25,166 nt of DNA from Crateriforma sp964453205 (GCA_964453205.1 CAYVRC010000081.1:1-25166); one strand, 5' to 3'; shown: positions 1 to 8,126, counted from the stretch's first letter. Numbers and translations: made by a program. Notes: generated from the sequence alone by a model not told the origin.

Positions 1-1428
1 CAGTTTTCAGTCAATCTCAATTCCAAGCAAGATCAACTCGTTCCGGCGGCACTAGTCTGTGCAACGCTGCGTTGGCAATTCAAGCCCACTACCGAGTCGC
101 TGCTGACGTGTGGCTGCTGTTGGGGGCTCGCGATCGGGACGAAGTTTACTTTCTGTCCACTGTATTTGCTTTGGCCGATGGCTTTGCTTTTTCATGAGGC
201 CGCGTGCAGGGGATTGACCCGGGCAAGAGTCATGCGGTTGTGTAGTGGGCATGCGGCACAAGGCATGGTGGCGTTGCTGGTCATCCATGTTCTTTACGGA
301 TTCAGTGGCTCATTCGTGACGTTTGCGGATCATGGGTTTGCGAGTGAACGGATGCAAGCATTGTTCAGTCGCAACTGGATCGCCCATCTGCCTTCACCGT
401 TTCCGATGCAATTCTTGGTGGGTATTGATGAACAGCAATTGGATTAGGAACAAGGCTACCCCACTTATGTCTTTGGGCGTTGGTATCGCGACGGCGTCTG
501 GTGGTACTACTTGTTTGGATTGGCGGCGAAGGAATCGCTTGCTTGCTGGGCTGCGTTCTCGTTGGCGTCGATGTTCGTCGGTGTGTCCCTCGTTCGCGTT
601 TTCGGATCAATGCGAAGCCACCCCGCTGGGCATCGATCCGAGAACCTCGCGTCGTCAACGCCACCATCGGAGGCGCCGTTTGGCGTATTCGTCTTTTGCG
701 CCACGGTTACGGGATTGACCTTGACGGTTTTGTCGATGCATTCGGGGATGGCGTTGAATGTTCGATACGCGATCCCGGCGCTTGCACCGATGTATCTTGC
801 GATCGCCATCGCGTTGGGAGGGGGTTTCGGAGGCATGAGCCTTGCTTGCGCTTGGTGCTCAGCGAAGGCAAGTGCGTCTGTTCCGCCGCGGGCTTGGATC
901 GTTCTAGTCCTTGCGGGATGGATCATGATGGCGGCTGCGGAGGTCGTCTGGGTTTTTCCGGACCAGTTTGCCTACATCAATCCAATCTTTGGTGGTCGTT
1001 ATCGAGCACCTTTGGTTTTGCACGATAGCAATTTTGACGGAGGTCAGGACCTTCGAAGATTGCAACACGCCGTGAAGCAAGGCGATTTCGGCGAGCGGAA
1101 ACTCTTCGCGTTCTTAAATACGAAAACACCGTTGAAACGATGGGACGGTGACTTGGCCGTACCTGAACAGGCGATGGTCATCCGAATTCTACAGCGACAC
1201 CTCAACGCACCGTGTGATATTGACCGTGCCGACGGTGTTCTGGTCGTTTCGCGGGGTTTTGAGGCACCCATGCCGTGGACGGAGTTGTTCGGTCGACGTC
1301 TGCGCATCGACCCGCGAATTTCCGCTTTGTTGCCTCAAGTCAAGTCAGAGGCGTTTCTGACACCCACCCTCGCGGTCATCCATTTTTCGCATGATGACGT
1401 TTCGGGCAATGGCGACGACACTAAATGA
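1..1428 (+). pseudogene. GT39/ArnT-like membrane glycosyltransferase, 5'-partial, interrupted by in-frame TAG
   Basis: Reading frame 1 is open from the first base to a TAG at 445-447, then stays open in the same frame to a TGA at 1426-1428. Both halves look like one polytopic glycosyltransferase of the GT39 (ArnT/PMT-like) type. The first half has GLAIGTKFTF followed by hydrophobic stretches. Directly after the stop come EQGYPTYVFG and GVWWYYLFGLAAKES, then HSGMALNVRYAIPAL, FAYINPIFGG and SNFDGGQDLRRLQ. These match the usual order in planctomycete GT39 proteins (YxxG, WWYY, the HxRY..P loop, and SNxDxGQDL). Such enzymes transfer sugars from polyprenyl-phosphate carriers on the outer face of the inner membrane. 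The TAG falls inside a conserved stretch, where a Tyr or Phe codon would be expected, so a nonsense mutation is likely. The 5' end lies outside the window. By eye the gene is less GC-rich than its neighbours. Readthrough or a sequence error are the alternatives. Confidence 0.75.
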
Positions 1429-1434
1429 GTGAAG

Positions 1435-1806
1435 TCACTTCCGCCAGTCGGGTCGTTTCTTGCGCGCCTTCGGGTGGTGTTTGATGATCAGATGCGGGGC
1501 ATCGCGACCGGACAACTTGCGTCCGAGCGGGCGGCCTGTCGGACGGACGACCTTGGCACGAAGCTGATTCTTTTCGCGGAAGTGATCGTCATCGATCTCG
1601 AACTCGACGGCCATCTTTTCCTGCGGGACTTGGTTGTGCGGCGATTCCCAACTCATGCGGTGAAAGAAAACGTCGTCGCGAAAGTCTTCCGCTTCGATGA
1701 AACCGAACTCGCCGTCGTCACGGATGTAGCGGATCTGGCCGAGCCGCTTCCGCTGGATCGGAAAAGGCTTGGGGCGGTCAGGGTCGGGACGGGGCGGACG
1801 TTGCAT
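1435..1806 (-). CDS. Cold-shock-domain (CSD) nucleic-acid-binding protein
   Basis: The protein has about 123 residues. A central cold-shock fold is recognisable from GQIRYIRDDGEFGFIEAED (RNP1-like GEFGFI) and DDVFFHRM (RNP2-like VFFH). The family binds single-stranded RNA or DNA as an OB-fold, usually as an RNA chaperone. It is longer than a bare CspA (about 70 residues): a Pro/Arg-rich N-terminal arm and a basic tail ending KARKKRPDWRK flank the domain, which suggests extra nucleic-acid contacts. I chose the ATG at 1806. An in-frame TTG at 1830 would add eight residues, and neither start has a convincing ribosome-binding site. The gene follows the YqgE-like gene on the same strand after a short gap and is probably co-transcribed. 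It converges with the glycosyltransferase remnant, with only six bases between the stop codons. Confidence 0.82.
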   Translation of the reverse strand: MQRPPRPDPDRPKPFPIQRKRLGQIRYIRDDGEFGFIEAEDFRDDVFFHRMSWESPHNQVPQEKMAVEFEIDDDHFREKNQLRAKVVRPTGRPLGRKLSGRDAPHLIIKHHPKARKKRPDWRK

Positions 1807-1863
1807 GGGCGAGAAACGGGCTTCCGACAAAGGATGGTCGAGATGCTGGTGACGGGCGGCTCG

Positions 1864-2568
1864 CTAATTTAGCCGGTCGGCCTGGGGATTGTCAGGCACG
1901 CGGATCCATTTCGCCAGCGAGTTGGCCGTGGCTCGGCGGATCAGACGCGGCCACATTTCGGTGTCGCCCGCAAAGACCGCTTCGGCGGTCGCCGGCAGGA
2001 CGTGCCACATCCCGCTCTCGATTTCGTCGGCAAGCTGATCGCTTCGCCAACCCAGGTGACCCACGATCAGACGATAGGGAAGCGTTTCCTGGCTGATCAA
2101 TTGCTGCAGATTGTCGCGTTGGGCGGCCACGTAGATCCCGTGACCGGTATCGACTTCCGCCAATCGGCTGGTCGCGTGGATCGCCACGACCGGCCCCGAA
2201 AGCGGGCCGCCGAAGTGCACCGGGTGCGGCCGGGCCGCCGCGGGAAGCGGCGTGGGCGTTGGCTGTAACGATTCGGGCAAAACGTCGTCGTCGCCTGGGC
2301 CGTCAAGATCGTCCGGATCGGCCGCACTCGGCAGATCCGCGGGTTTGAATCTCGGAAACGGGGCGGCGTCGGACGGGGCAGGGTCTTCGGCGGACATGCC
2401 CAGCAAACCGCTCAGCATTCCCGGCGGCGTTTGCATCGGCCGGTTCAACATCACGCCCACGACGGCGTCGTCCTGGTCGTGAACCAGCAGACAAACCGAT
2501 CGTGCGATCACCGGAGCGTCGACCGTCGAGGATGCGATCAATAAGCTTCCCGCCAAGTGGTCCTTCAT
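1864..2568 (-). CDS. YqgE/AlgH family protein (UPF0301) with low-complexity insertion
   Basis: The N-terminus MKDHLAGSLLIASS, the segment ARSVCLLVHDQDDAVVGVMLNRP, the central HFGGPLSGPV and the later LIVGHLGWRSDQLADEI follow the YqgE/AlgH family order (LxA, SVxLLxxH, GxxLNRP, GGP, GxxxWxxxQLxxEI). The family has no agreed biochemical activity, and AlgH was named for an effect on alginate regulation. Here about 55-60 extra residues rich in Pro, Ala and Asp sit between the LNRP motif and the GGP motif. This makes the protein about 234 residues long instead of the usual 185-190. I chose the ATG at 2568. A TTG at 2592 would add eight residues (MLHANGNE). It is divergent from pdxH across about 125 bases and is followed by the cold-shock gene. 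Confidence 0.85.
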   Translation of the reverse strand: MKDHLAGSLLIASSTVDAPVIARSVCLLVHDQDDAVVGVMLNRPMQTPPGMLSGLLGMSAEDPAPSDAAPFPRFKPADLPSAADPDDLDGPGDDDVLPESLQPTPTPLPAAARPHPVHFGGPLSGPVVAIHATSRLAEVDTGHGIYVAAQRDNLQQLISQETLPYRLIVGHLGWRSDQLADEIESGMWHVLPATAEAVFAGDTEMWPRLIRRATANSLAKWIRVPDNPQADRLN

Positions 2569-2677
2569 TTCGTTCCCGTTTGCGTGTAACAATGGCTGCC
2601 ACCATGACCGGGCGCGGCCTCTGGACGTTCCTTACCCGCAACCGTCATGCCAAAAACATCGAATTGGTTTTCACGAC

Positions 2678-2682
2678 AAGGA
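2678..2682 (+). promoter_or_regulatory. Ribosome-binding site of pdxH
   Basis: AAGGA lies ten bases before the GTG at 2693. It supports that GTG over the in-frame ATG at 2708, which would remove five residues that fit the family N-terminus. Confidence 0.5.
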
Positions 2683-2692
2683 ATGCGGCTCC

Positions 2693-3337
2693 GTGTCCAT
2701 CGATCAAATGCGCAAGTCCTACACCCGGGCCGGGTTGGACGTTTCGGAGGTTTGTGACGATCCGCTGGATCAGTTTCGCCGGTGGTTCGATCAGGCCCGA
2801 CAGTCCGATCTGCCCGAGTGGATGGAAATCAACGCGATGACGTTGTCGACCGCGGGCTCCGACGGCGCGGTGACCAGCCGCGTGGTGTTATTGAAGGGAA
2901 TCGAGGATGACAGGTTCGTCTTTTTTACGAATTACGAATCCGTCAAAGCCCGTCAGATTGCCGAGAACGCCGCCGTTTCGCTGTGCTTCTTTTGGCCGCA
3001 CTTGGAACGCCAAGTCGGTGTCCAGGGCCGGGCCGTCCGCACCGATCGGCGGCGGAGCGAAGCCTACTTTCATTCGCGTCCCCGCGAGAGTCAGCTCGGC
3101 GCGTGGGCCAGTCGTCAGTCGTCCGTGATCGCCGATCGCGAGGTCTTGCAAGAACGTTTCGCGGCGTTGGATACCCAATACCAAGGCGAAGTCGTCCCGC
3201 TGCCCGACCACTGGGGCGGGTACGACGTGACGCCCGAACGCATCGAGTTTTGGCAAGGCCGGCCGAGTCGGCTGCACGACCGCATCGCCTACGTGAAAAC
3301 GGCCGACGCTTGGCAACGCGATCGACTGTCTCCCTAA
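2693..3337 (+). CDS. pdxH: Pyridoxamine/pyridoxine 5'-phosphate oxidase
   Basis: This FMN enzyme oxidises pyridoxamine or pyridoxine 5'-phosphate to pyridoxal 5'-phosphate, the last step of vitamin B6 cofactor synthesis and salvage, in the cytoplasm. The 214 residues align along their whole length with the E. coli type. MRKSYTRAGL (about residues 6-15) is the N-terminal substrate segment. SRVVLLKG (62-69), FFTNYESVKARQI (77-89) and FWPHLERQV (100-108) form the FMN and dimer region. YFHSRPRESQLGAWAS (125-140), VPLPDHWGGY (168-177) and the C-terminal signature IEFWQGRPSRLHDR (184-197) are intact. The start is a GTG with an AAGGA at 2678-2682. It is divergently arranged with the YqgE-like gene and followed 49 bases later by a PfkB-type kinase. 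Confidence 0.96.
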   Translation: MSIDQMRKSYTRAGLDVSEVCDDPLDQFRRWFDQARQSDLPEWMEINAMTLSTAGSDGAVTSRVVLLKGIEDDRFVFFTNYESVKARQIAENAAVSLCFFWPHLERQVGVQGRAVRTDRRRSEAYFHSRPRESQLGAWASRQSSVIADREVLQERFAALDTQYQGEVVPLPDHWGGYDVTPERIEFWQGRPSRLHDRIAYVKTADAWQRDRLSP

Positions 3338-3386
3338 AAGCACGGCCTCCCCGGCGCGGCCGCGTCGGGCAACGATCGGTGACACG

Positions 3387-4301
3387 ATGGATCTTGTCGG
3401 CATCGGCGTTTCGGTTTTAGACGTCTTGATGGTCGTCGACGGGTTGCCCCGTGAGGAATCCGTCGTCCGAGCCGAGCGATGCGGTGTCGGTTTGGGCGGG
3501 GGAGTCGCCGTGGCCATGGCGACCGCCGCGCGGCTGGGTTGTCAGGCGGCCTTGCTGGACCGCTTGGGACACGATCATGCCTCGGACTTGATCGTCGAAG
3601 CCTTGCAAAGTTCCGGCGTCGACGTCGCCGCCTTGCAGCGTCACGACGGAACCACCGCGTCGCTGGCGAACGTCTGGGTCGACTCGGCCTCCGGATCGCG
3701 GACGATCGTGTTCGCGCCGGGACAAGACATCGACCTGACTTGGTGTGACGTGTTCGAGACACTCGTCGCCGACGCCAAGGTGTTGCACCTCAGCGGTCGC
3801 CACGCGGCGGCCAGTCACCGAGCGATCGACGTCGCCCGACGTGCCGGAACCTTGGTGTCCTATGACGGCGGCGCGCACCGATACCGCAAAGCGATCGATT
3901 CACTGTTTCGCCGCTGCAACCTTGCCATCGTTGCGCGGCAATTCGCCGAAACCTTTTTTCGAGACACGCGTCACACGGCTCCGCCGGAACCCGAGGGTCT
4001 GGCACGCTTTCTGGTCGACGAAATCGGCTGTGTTTTGGCCGGTGTCACCGACGGACAACGGGGCAGCTGGTTTGCCGGCGGCGACGGTGACGCGTTTCAT
4101 CAGCCGGCCGTCGCCGCCGACCCGGTTTGCGACACGACGGGTTGCGGCGACGTTTTTCACGGCGCCTTCTTGGCCGGGCTGGTCCGCGGTGAATCGTTTC
4201 GTGAAGCGGCCGTGCTGGCGGCGCGTGTCGCGGCGGCCAATGCGGAGAACTTGGGGGCTTTGGGGTTTTCCGCGGAGCGTTTTCGTCAGCTCGGGACGTG
4301 A
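3387..4301 (+). CDS. PfkB-family carbohydrate/nucleoside kinase
   Basis: This is a ribokinase-fold kinase that transfers phosphate from ATP to a sugar or nucleoside hydroxyl. The 304 residues begin with the typical strand MDLVGIGVSVLDVLM. The glycine-rich substrate loop is GLGGGVAVAMATAARLG (about residues 35-51), and RLGHDHASDLIVEAL (59-73) follows. The C-terminal anion-hole signature DTTGCGDVFHGAFLAGL starts at residue 249 and includes the catalytic base Asp255. In the glycine-rich loop the common Asn (GGxxxN) is replaced, so the substrate cannot be inferred. Pathway context is weak: pdxH lies just upstream in the same direction and the two could share a transcript. Pyridoxal kinases also belong to this superfamily, but nothing here proves that activity. 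The ATG at 3387 has only a weak upstream purine stretch. Confidence 0.88.
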   Translation: MDLVGIGVSVLDVLMVVDGLPREESVVRAERCGVGLGGGVAVAMATAARLGCQAALLDRLGHDHASDLIVEALQSSGVDVAALQRHDGTTASLANVWVDSASGSRTIVFAPGQDIDLTWCDVFETLVADAKVLHLSGRHAAASHRAIDVARRAGTLVSYDGGAHRYRKAIDSLFRRCNLAIVARQFAETFFRDTRHTAPPEPEGLARFLVDEIGCVLAGVTDGQRGSWFAGGDGDAFHQPAVAADPVCDTTGCGDVFHGAFLAGLVRGESFREAAVLAARVAAANAENLGALGFSAERFRQLGT

Positions 4302-4328
4302 AAAAATCTGCCCGTTTGCCGCCGAGAC

Positions 4329-4356
4329 TTGGATCAAGCTTCCCGTGAGCTAGACT
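4329..4356 (+). promoter_or_regulatory. Candidate sigma70-type promoter before the acidic-protein/Hsp70 gene run
   Basis: TTGGAT (4329-4334) and TAGACT (4351-4356) are separated by 16 bases in the 120-base gap ahead of the gene at 4422. This is the largest gap before that gene run. Both hexamers deviate from consensus, so this is only a by-eye suggestion. Confidence 0.25.
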
Positions 4357-4421
4357 GTGCCCCGGGGAAGAAATCCTTTTATTACGATCGGTGCGATGGG
4401 CACGGATGAAGTGAGTTTGCG

Positions 4422-5129
4422 ATGACTTGGCAATCGCCCAACGGAGAACGCGTCGCGGCCGGTTTCGAAGCGGCCTTGCTGAGAGAGTCGATCGATCAGA
4501 TGGTCGACCAAATCGCGTTCGATCGATCGCTATTTGATGACGAGGACAATTGGCCTTACGGCGTCACGCTGTTCGACCAGCTGGCCTGTCATCGACGGCT
4601 GGCGATCTTGCATTTGATCGCACGGCATTTGTTCCAGGACACCCGGCCGTCTTTGGATTTGACCGCCGTCAACGAAGCGGCTTTGTATGCCATTTATTGC
4701 AACGTCACCCAGCAAATCGAAATCGAAATCGATACCGTTTCGTTACTGGATCTTGATCCGGAACACCATCCGATGGGGGACTGCACGGCTTGGCGACGTT
4801 TGGTTTCCGATGCGTATTTGGAACGCTTTCCGGCGCCCGACGAAGATCTGATGGAAGGGGAAGAAGACGATTTCGGTCTTCCGGCATTGGATTGTGATGA
4901 CACGGACCGCTGGGAGTTCATCGTCGACGCTTTGGCCGACGAAATGCTATGGGATCGTGATTTCGAAATGGGGGATCTGATCATGGACGCCGATCCGGAG
5001 CACGCCGCGGCGATGAAGCAACAGTTGGGAATCGATGACGACTACTTCACCGCGATCGCGGACGATCCCGACGAAGACGAACTGGATGATCTGGCCAAAT
5101 CGATTCGTGACATCGTTCGCGTGATCTAA
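4422..5129 (+). CDS. Acidic protein of unknown function, first gene of the Hsp70-cluster run
   Basis: I do not recognise this 235-residue protein. It is soluble, with no signal peptide or membrane segment, and is strongly acidic in its C-terminal half. Visible acidic stretches include DEDLMEGEEDDFG, DCDDTDRW and DDPDEDELDDLAK. The N-terminal half looks helical, with ESIDQMVDQIAFDRSLFDD followed by LFDQLACHRRLAILHLIARHLF. No catalytic motif is visible. The gene ends 61 bases before the ATG of the large unknown protein that leads the J-like/GrpE/DnaK genes, so it may be the first gene of that operon. An acidic partner beside chaperones could be a cofactor or client, but that is inference. The ATG at 4422 is the only plausible start in frame. 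Confidence 0.75.
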   Translation: MTWQSPNGERVAAGFEAALLRESIDQMVDQIAFDRSLFDDEDNWPYGVTLFDQLACHRRLAILHLIARHLFQDTRPSLDLTAVNEAALYAIYCNVTQQIEIEIDTVSLLDLDPEHHPMGDCTAWRRLVSDAYLERFPAPDEDLMEGEEDDFGLPALDCDDTDRWEFIVDALADEMLWDRDFEMGDLIMDADPEHAAAMKQQLGIDDDYFTAIADDPDEDELDDLAKSIRDIVRVI

Positions 5130-5190
5130 AGAAATTCGTTTCGGCTTGCCACCTTCGACGTCGGGCTCCCCAAGCGTTATTTTGAAGACC

Positions 5191-7740
5191 ATGGCAGGAA
5201 ACAAAAAGAAAAAGGCGAAAGCCAAGCCGCCTCGCCGACGCAAATCAGTCGTCAAAACCGCCGACGCGGGTTCACATGACGTCGCACGTCGCGTCAGTCG
5301 CGTTCGGGCGATTCCCTATCCGGACGAATCCGCAGAAGACCGAGCCGTTTTCGACGACGCCGCGTTGGCGGCGTTGTCCGGTGAAACGCACCGGCAAGCC
5401 GAAATCGTCCGGCAAGCCCTGGCCGCGATCGCCCAGCGACGCGACCCCGAGGCGATCGAGGCCGTCAAGTCGATTCCGCGTCGCAGCGTGTTCAGCGATT
5501 GGCGGTTGCTGATCCGCGGCCTGGTCGATTGGTACGCCGAACGTCACCAGGAAGCCACTCAGGCGTTCGGGCGATTGGACCCCTCGCGACGTCCGCACGC
5601 CATTGCCGCGGTGCTGACGGCTGCTGTCGATGGGGATGCGAAAGCACAGACGCCGGCCGACTCCGGCATCGCCGCGCCCGTCAGATTGGTTCGGCGGTTG
5701 CGTGTCGATCGGCCCGCGCTCGCCGAAGCCCGGCGTCAGACGGCCGTCGGTGAACCGGATCTCCAGGTCGACGACATGCCGGCGGACTTGTCGGCGGCCT
5801 TGCCCACGAACTTGTTGGGACCGCAGACGCTGGGGTGGCTGGTCGAGTTCTCGGAGGAGCATCGCCGCACGGAACCGGAGCTCATCGATTCGCTCCAGCG
5901 AGTCGCTCTGGCGAAAGCGGTGGACATGCCCTTCGTCGACGTGTTTCAGATGACGACCAAGCTGTTTCCGGGGCCTCTCCATGACCCTTCCAATCATCTG
6001 CGGGCCTGGCGATACCATGCCAAGTTCCAGGAAGGACAATCGAACGAAGAAGCGTCCAAGGATGCGTACCTGAAGGAATTGCGAAACAACGATCGACTTT
6101 CCGCACCGCTGCGTGCCGCCATCGAAAGCGAACTGCACCTTCAGACGGCGCTCGACGAGACCCCGCCGACAAGTTTCCGTCGCTTTTCGATCGCACGGGA
6201 AGACACGAAGAAAATCACGAAACATTTTCTCGCCGCCTGCCAAGCTTATCCCGCCTCGTCCAGAGCTCACGAGGAATACATCGCTTGGCTGCGCAGGTCT
6301 GTCGACGACGAGTATTTGCGAAAAGCCGAGCGAGAACCCTACGAGAAACAGTTGCCCGCCGCGATGCAGGCCTGGAGCGAAGGCGTTCCCACGGACGTCG
6401 AACCACGATTGTGGTTGGTCGATCACTATCTTGAATCCGAAAAGCTCGACGCGGCCGAGCCGCACGTCGAGTTTTTAGCCGGGACGCGAAGTTCCGATCT
6501 GCGGGTCCGAGCGATCCGCTGGAAATGGCATGTTCTGGAAGCCATGCGGTTGTGTCGACGCAAGGCTTGGCTGAACCAAGTCGAAACGCAATTACAATCC
6601 GCCGAAGCGATCTGGCCGGTTTGGGTCGCCAAGGATTGGTTGCCCTACCTGCGGGCGGCGGTGGCCCTGCGCGGTGGCGATGCGGCGGCCTATCAGGCCT
6701 TGCGATCCGAAGCGAGAGCGAACCTTCGAAACGCCGGCCCGGTCGACGCCGGCCCGGTCGACGCCGACGATGCGTCCTACGATCTGGTCGATGCCGTCAT
6801 GATGCTGGGCGCCGCACAAAGGATGCGAGTACCGGTGGCGGATCTGAAACCGCTCCGCCGTCCCGTCGATGACGCGGCCGAAAAGAGTCGGAGCATTCCA
6901 ACGATCGCCTTGATTCACGCCGGAAACTTTTTCGTCGACTTGCACCGCGCCGGACTGCTGTACCCCGCCTACCGCATGCACAGCCCCAATTTTGTGGACG
7001 AGTTTCGTCAACGTTTGAAGAATTCGCCGAAGCAATTCGGCAAGGAAATCCCCCTGGATGATCGGTTCTGGAAGGCCGTTTTTTGGTTGGCCGAAAAGCG
7101 AGCTTTCGGCGGCAACGCGGAAGAATCCCTGCCCAAAATCCTTGAACGGTGCGGCGAAAAGGCAAACGTTGCCGCCATCCGACTCCACGGTCGGCTGACA
7201 GCCAAAAGCAGTCTGGGGCTGAGTCGTTTTCAGGACGAGATCGAACGGCTGCGAGAAGCGGCAGACCGACAAACCGATCCCTATTTGCGATACTGGTTCG
7301 CCTCGTTGGTTCAGCAAGCCGAAGACCGAATCGCAAAGGACGAGCAAAAATTCGCGATGGGCCCGTTCGGCGGGATGGGCCCGTTCGGCGGCCCGTTCGG
7401 CGGTTCCTTCGCCGACGCCGACGCCGACGACTGGGACGACGACGACGACGAGATGGCGTTGGACGAAGACGACTACGACCCGCAGTGTGATTGCGAGCAC
7501 TGCACCCGAACGCGGGAGCGTCTGGGGATTCCCCACCCCTGGGAGTCCGAATCCGCGGACGATCCCGAGGCTCCCGTCGCCGATCGCGGCGAAGGCTCCC
7601 TCCCCGCCGGTTTCAATCAGGACCCCGAGATCGTTCCGCCGCCCTTGCCCACTCGCCCGTCGCCACCGCCCCCCGATCCCGAATTCAAACTTAAACGACC
7701 GAAAGACCCCATGGGCAAACGAAAAAGGGCGAAACGATGA
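5191..7740 (+). CDS. Large (849-residue) protein of unknown function coupled to J-like/GrpE/DnaK genes
   Basis: I do not recognise the fold. The N-terminus is very basic (MAGNKKKKAKAKPPRRRKS). The long middle part is rich in helical, Trp- and Arg-containing segments, for example LIRGLVDWYAERHQEATQAF and EYIAWLRRSVDDEYLRKAE, and looks like a TPR/HAT-style helical-repeat scaffold, though no clear consensus repeat can be shown by eye. The C-terminal 150 residues are low-complexity: a GPFGG-type repeat (from about base 7360), an Asp run (7420-7476), a Cys cluster CDCEHCTRTRERLG, then a Pro-rich and basic tail ending KRKRAKR. I chose the ATG at 5191. An upstream in-frame TTG at 5146 would add 15 residues and lacks support. 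The stop overlaps the next start as ATGA (7737-7740), which implies translational coupling. A scaffold or client-recognition role is inferred from context only. Confidence 0.85.
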   Translation: MAGNKKKKAKAKPPRRRKSVVKTADAGSHDVARRVSRVRAIPYPDESAEDRAVFDDAALAALSGETHRQAEIVRQALAAIAQRRDPEAIEAVKSIPRRSVFSDWRLLIRGLVDWYAERHQEATQAFGRLDPSRRPHAIAAVLTAAVDGDAKAQTPADSGIAAPVRLVRRLRVDRPALAEARRQTAVGEPDLQVDDMPADLSAALPTNLLGPQTLGWLVEFSEEHRRTEPELIDSLQRVALAKAVDMPFVDVFQMTTKLFPGPLHDPSNHLRAWRYHAKFQEGQSNEEASKDAYLKELRNNDRLSAPLRAAIESELHLQTALDETPPTSFRRFSIAREDTKKITKHFLAACQAYPASSRAHEEYIAWLRRSVDDEYLRKAEREPYEKQLPAAMQAWSEGVPTDVEPRLWLVDHYLESEKLDAAEPHVEFLAGTRSSDLRVRAIRWKWHVLEAMRLCRRKAWLNQVETQLQSAEAIWPVWVAKDWLPYLRAAVALRGGDAAAYQALRSEARANLRNAGPVDAGPVDADDASYDLVDAVMMLGAAQRMRVPVADLKPLRRPVDDAAEKSRSIPTIALIHAGNFFVDLHRAGLLYPAYRMHSPNFVDEFRQRLKNSPKQFGKEIPLDDRFWKAVFWLAEKRAFGGNAEESLPKILERCGEKANVAAIRLHGRLTAKSSLGLSRFQDEIERLREAADRQTDPYLRYWFASLVQQAEDRIAKDEQKFAMGPFGGMGPFGGPFGGSFADADADDWDDDDDEMALDEDDYDPQCDCEHCTRTRERLGIPHPWESESADDPEAPVADRGEGSLPAGFNQDPEIVPPPLPTRPSPPPPDPEFKLKRPKDPMGKRKRAKR
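6733..6762 (+). repeat. 15-base perfect tandem duplication inside the 849-residue ORF
   Basis: GCCGGCCCGGTCGAC occurs twice in direct succession and keeps the frame, coding AGPVD twice. It is likely a recent slippage product in a linker. Confidence 0.8.
7358..7411 (+). repeat. Short GGCCCGTTCGGCGG-type repeats coding Gly-Pro-Phe-Gly
   Basis: Three close copies of a unit coding GPFGG (variously followed by M, P or S) lie near the 3' end of the large unknown gene, just before the Asp-rich stretch. In chaperone partners such Gly/Phe-rich linkers recall the G/F region of DnaJ, which is missing from the small J-like protein encoded next door. That link is inference. Confidence 0.7.
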
Positions 7741-8126
7741 GTTCAGCCGATGACCGATCCGCGGCCGAGTTGTCCGGCGATCATGCCAGTCCGTTCGTCG
7801 TGCTGGGGCTTTCCGCCGACGCCGACGAGCAGGACGTCCGTCGCCGCTACCTGGACTTGGTGCGAAAGCACCCGCCGGAAAGGGACGCGGAAAAGTTTCG
7901 ACAGATTCACGCCGCTTATCAGGCCGCTTCGGATCCCCTGGTGCTCGCCCGGCACTTGCTCCGCGAAGCCCCCGAGCCCGAAGACTGGCCGGCCGCGTTG
8001 GACCACGCCGCGGCGAATCCGCCACGGCTGTCGGTCGAAATCTTGCTGTCGTTGGGCAATCGGTCTCCTTCGGCTGACGAATCGAACGAACAAGTCGACA
8101 CCGATTTCCTCGGCGGGGCATCGTGA
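7737..8126 (+). CDS. Small J-domain-like protein with degenerate HPD motif (HPP)
   Basis: The 129 residues carry a recognisable J-domain at about residues 15-70. FVVLGLSADADEQDVRRRYL matches helix I-II spacing, LVRKHPPERDAEKF matches the loop after helix II, and RQIHAAYQAASDP matches helix III. The invariant His-Pro-Asp that triggers Hsp70 ATP hydrolysis reads His-Pro-Pro. No G/F linker, zinc centre or C-terminal peptide-binding domain is present, in contrast to full DnaJ (about 370 residues). Its start overlaps the stop of the 849-residue gene by four bases, and its own stop overlaps the GrpE-like start (TGATG), so it is embedded in the chaperone operon. It probably docks to the DnaK encoded downstream. 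Whether it still stimulates ATPase activity is doubtful from the motif alone. Confidence 0.85.
   Translation: MSSADDRSAAELSGDHASPFVVLGLSADADEQDVRRRYLDLVRKHPPERDAEKFRQIHAAYQAASDPLVLARHLLREAPEPEDWPAALDHAAANPPRLSVEILLSLGNRSPSADESNEQVDTDFLGGAS

Noticed and set aside
445..447. TAG as a pyrrolysine codon in the glycosyltransferase
   Set aside because: No pyrrolysine genes or insertion context are visible, and the family has no Pyl at this site. A nonsense mutation is simpler.
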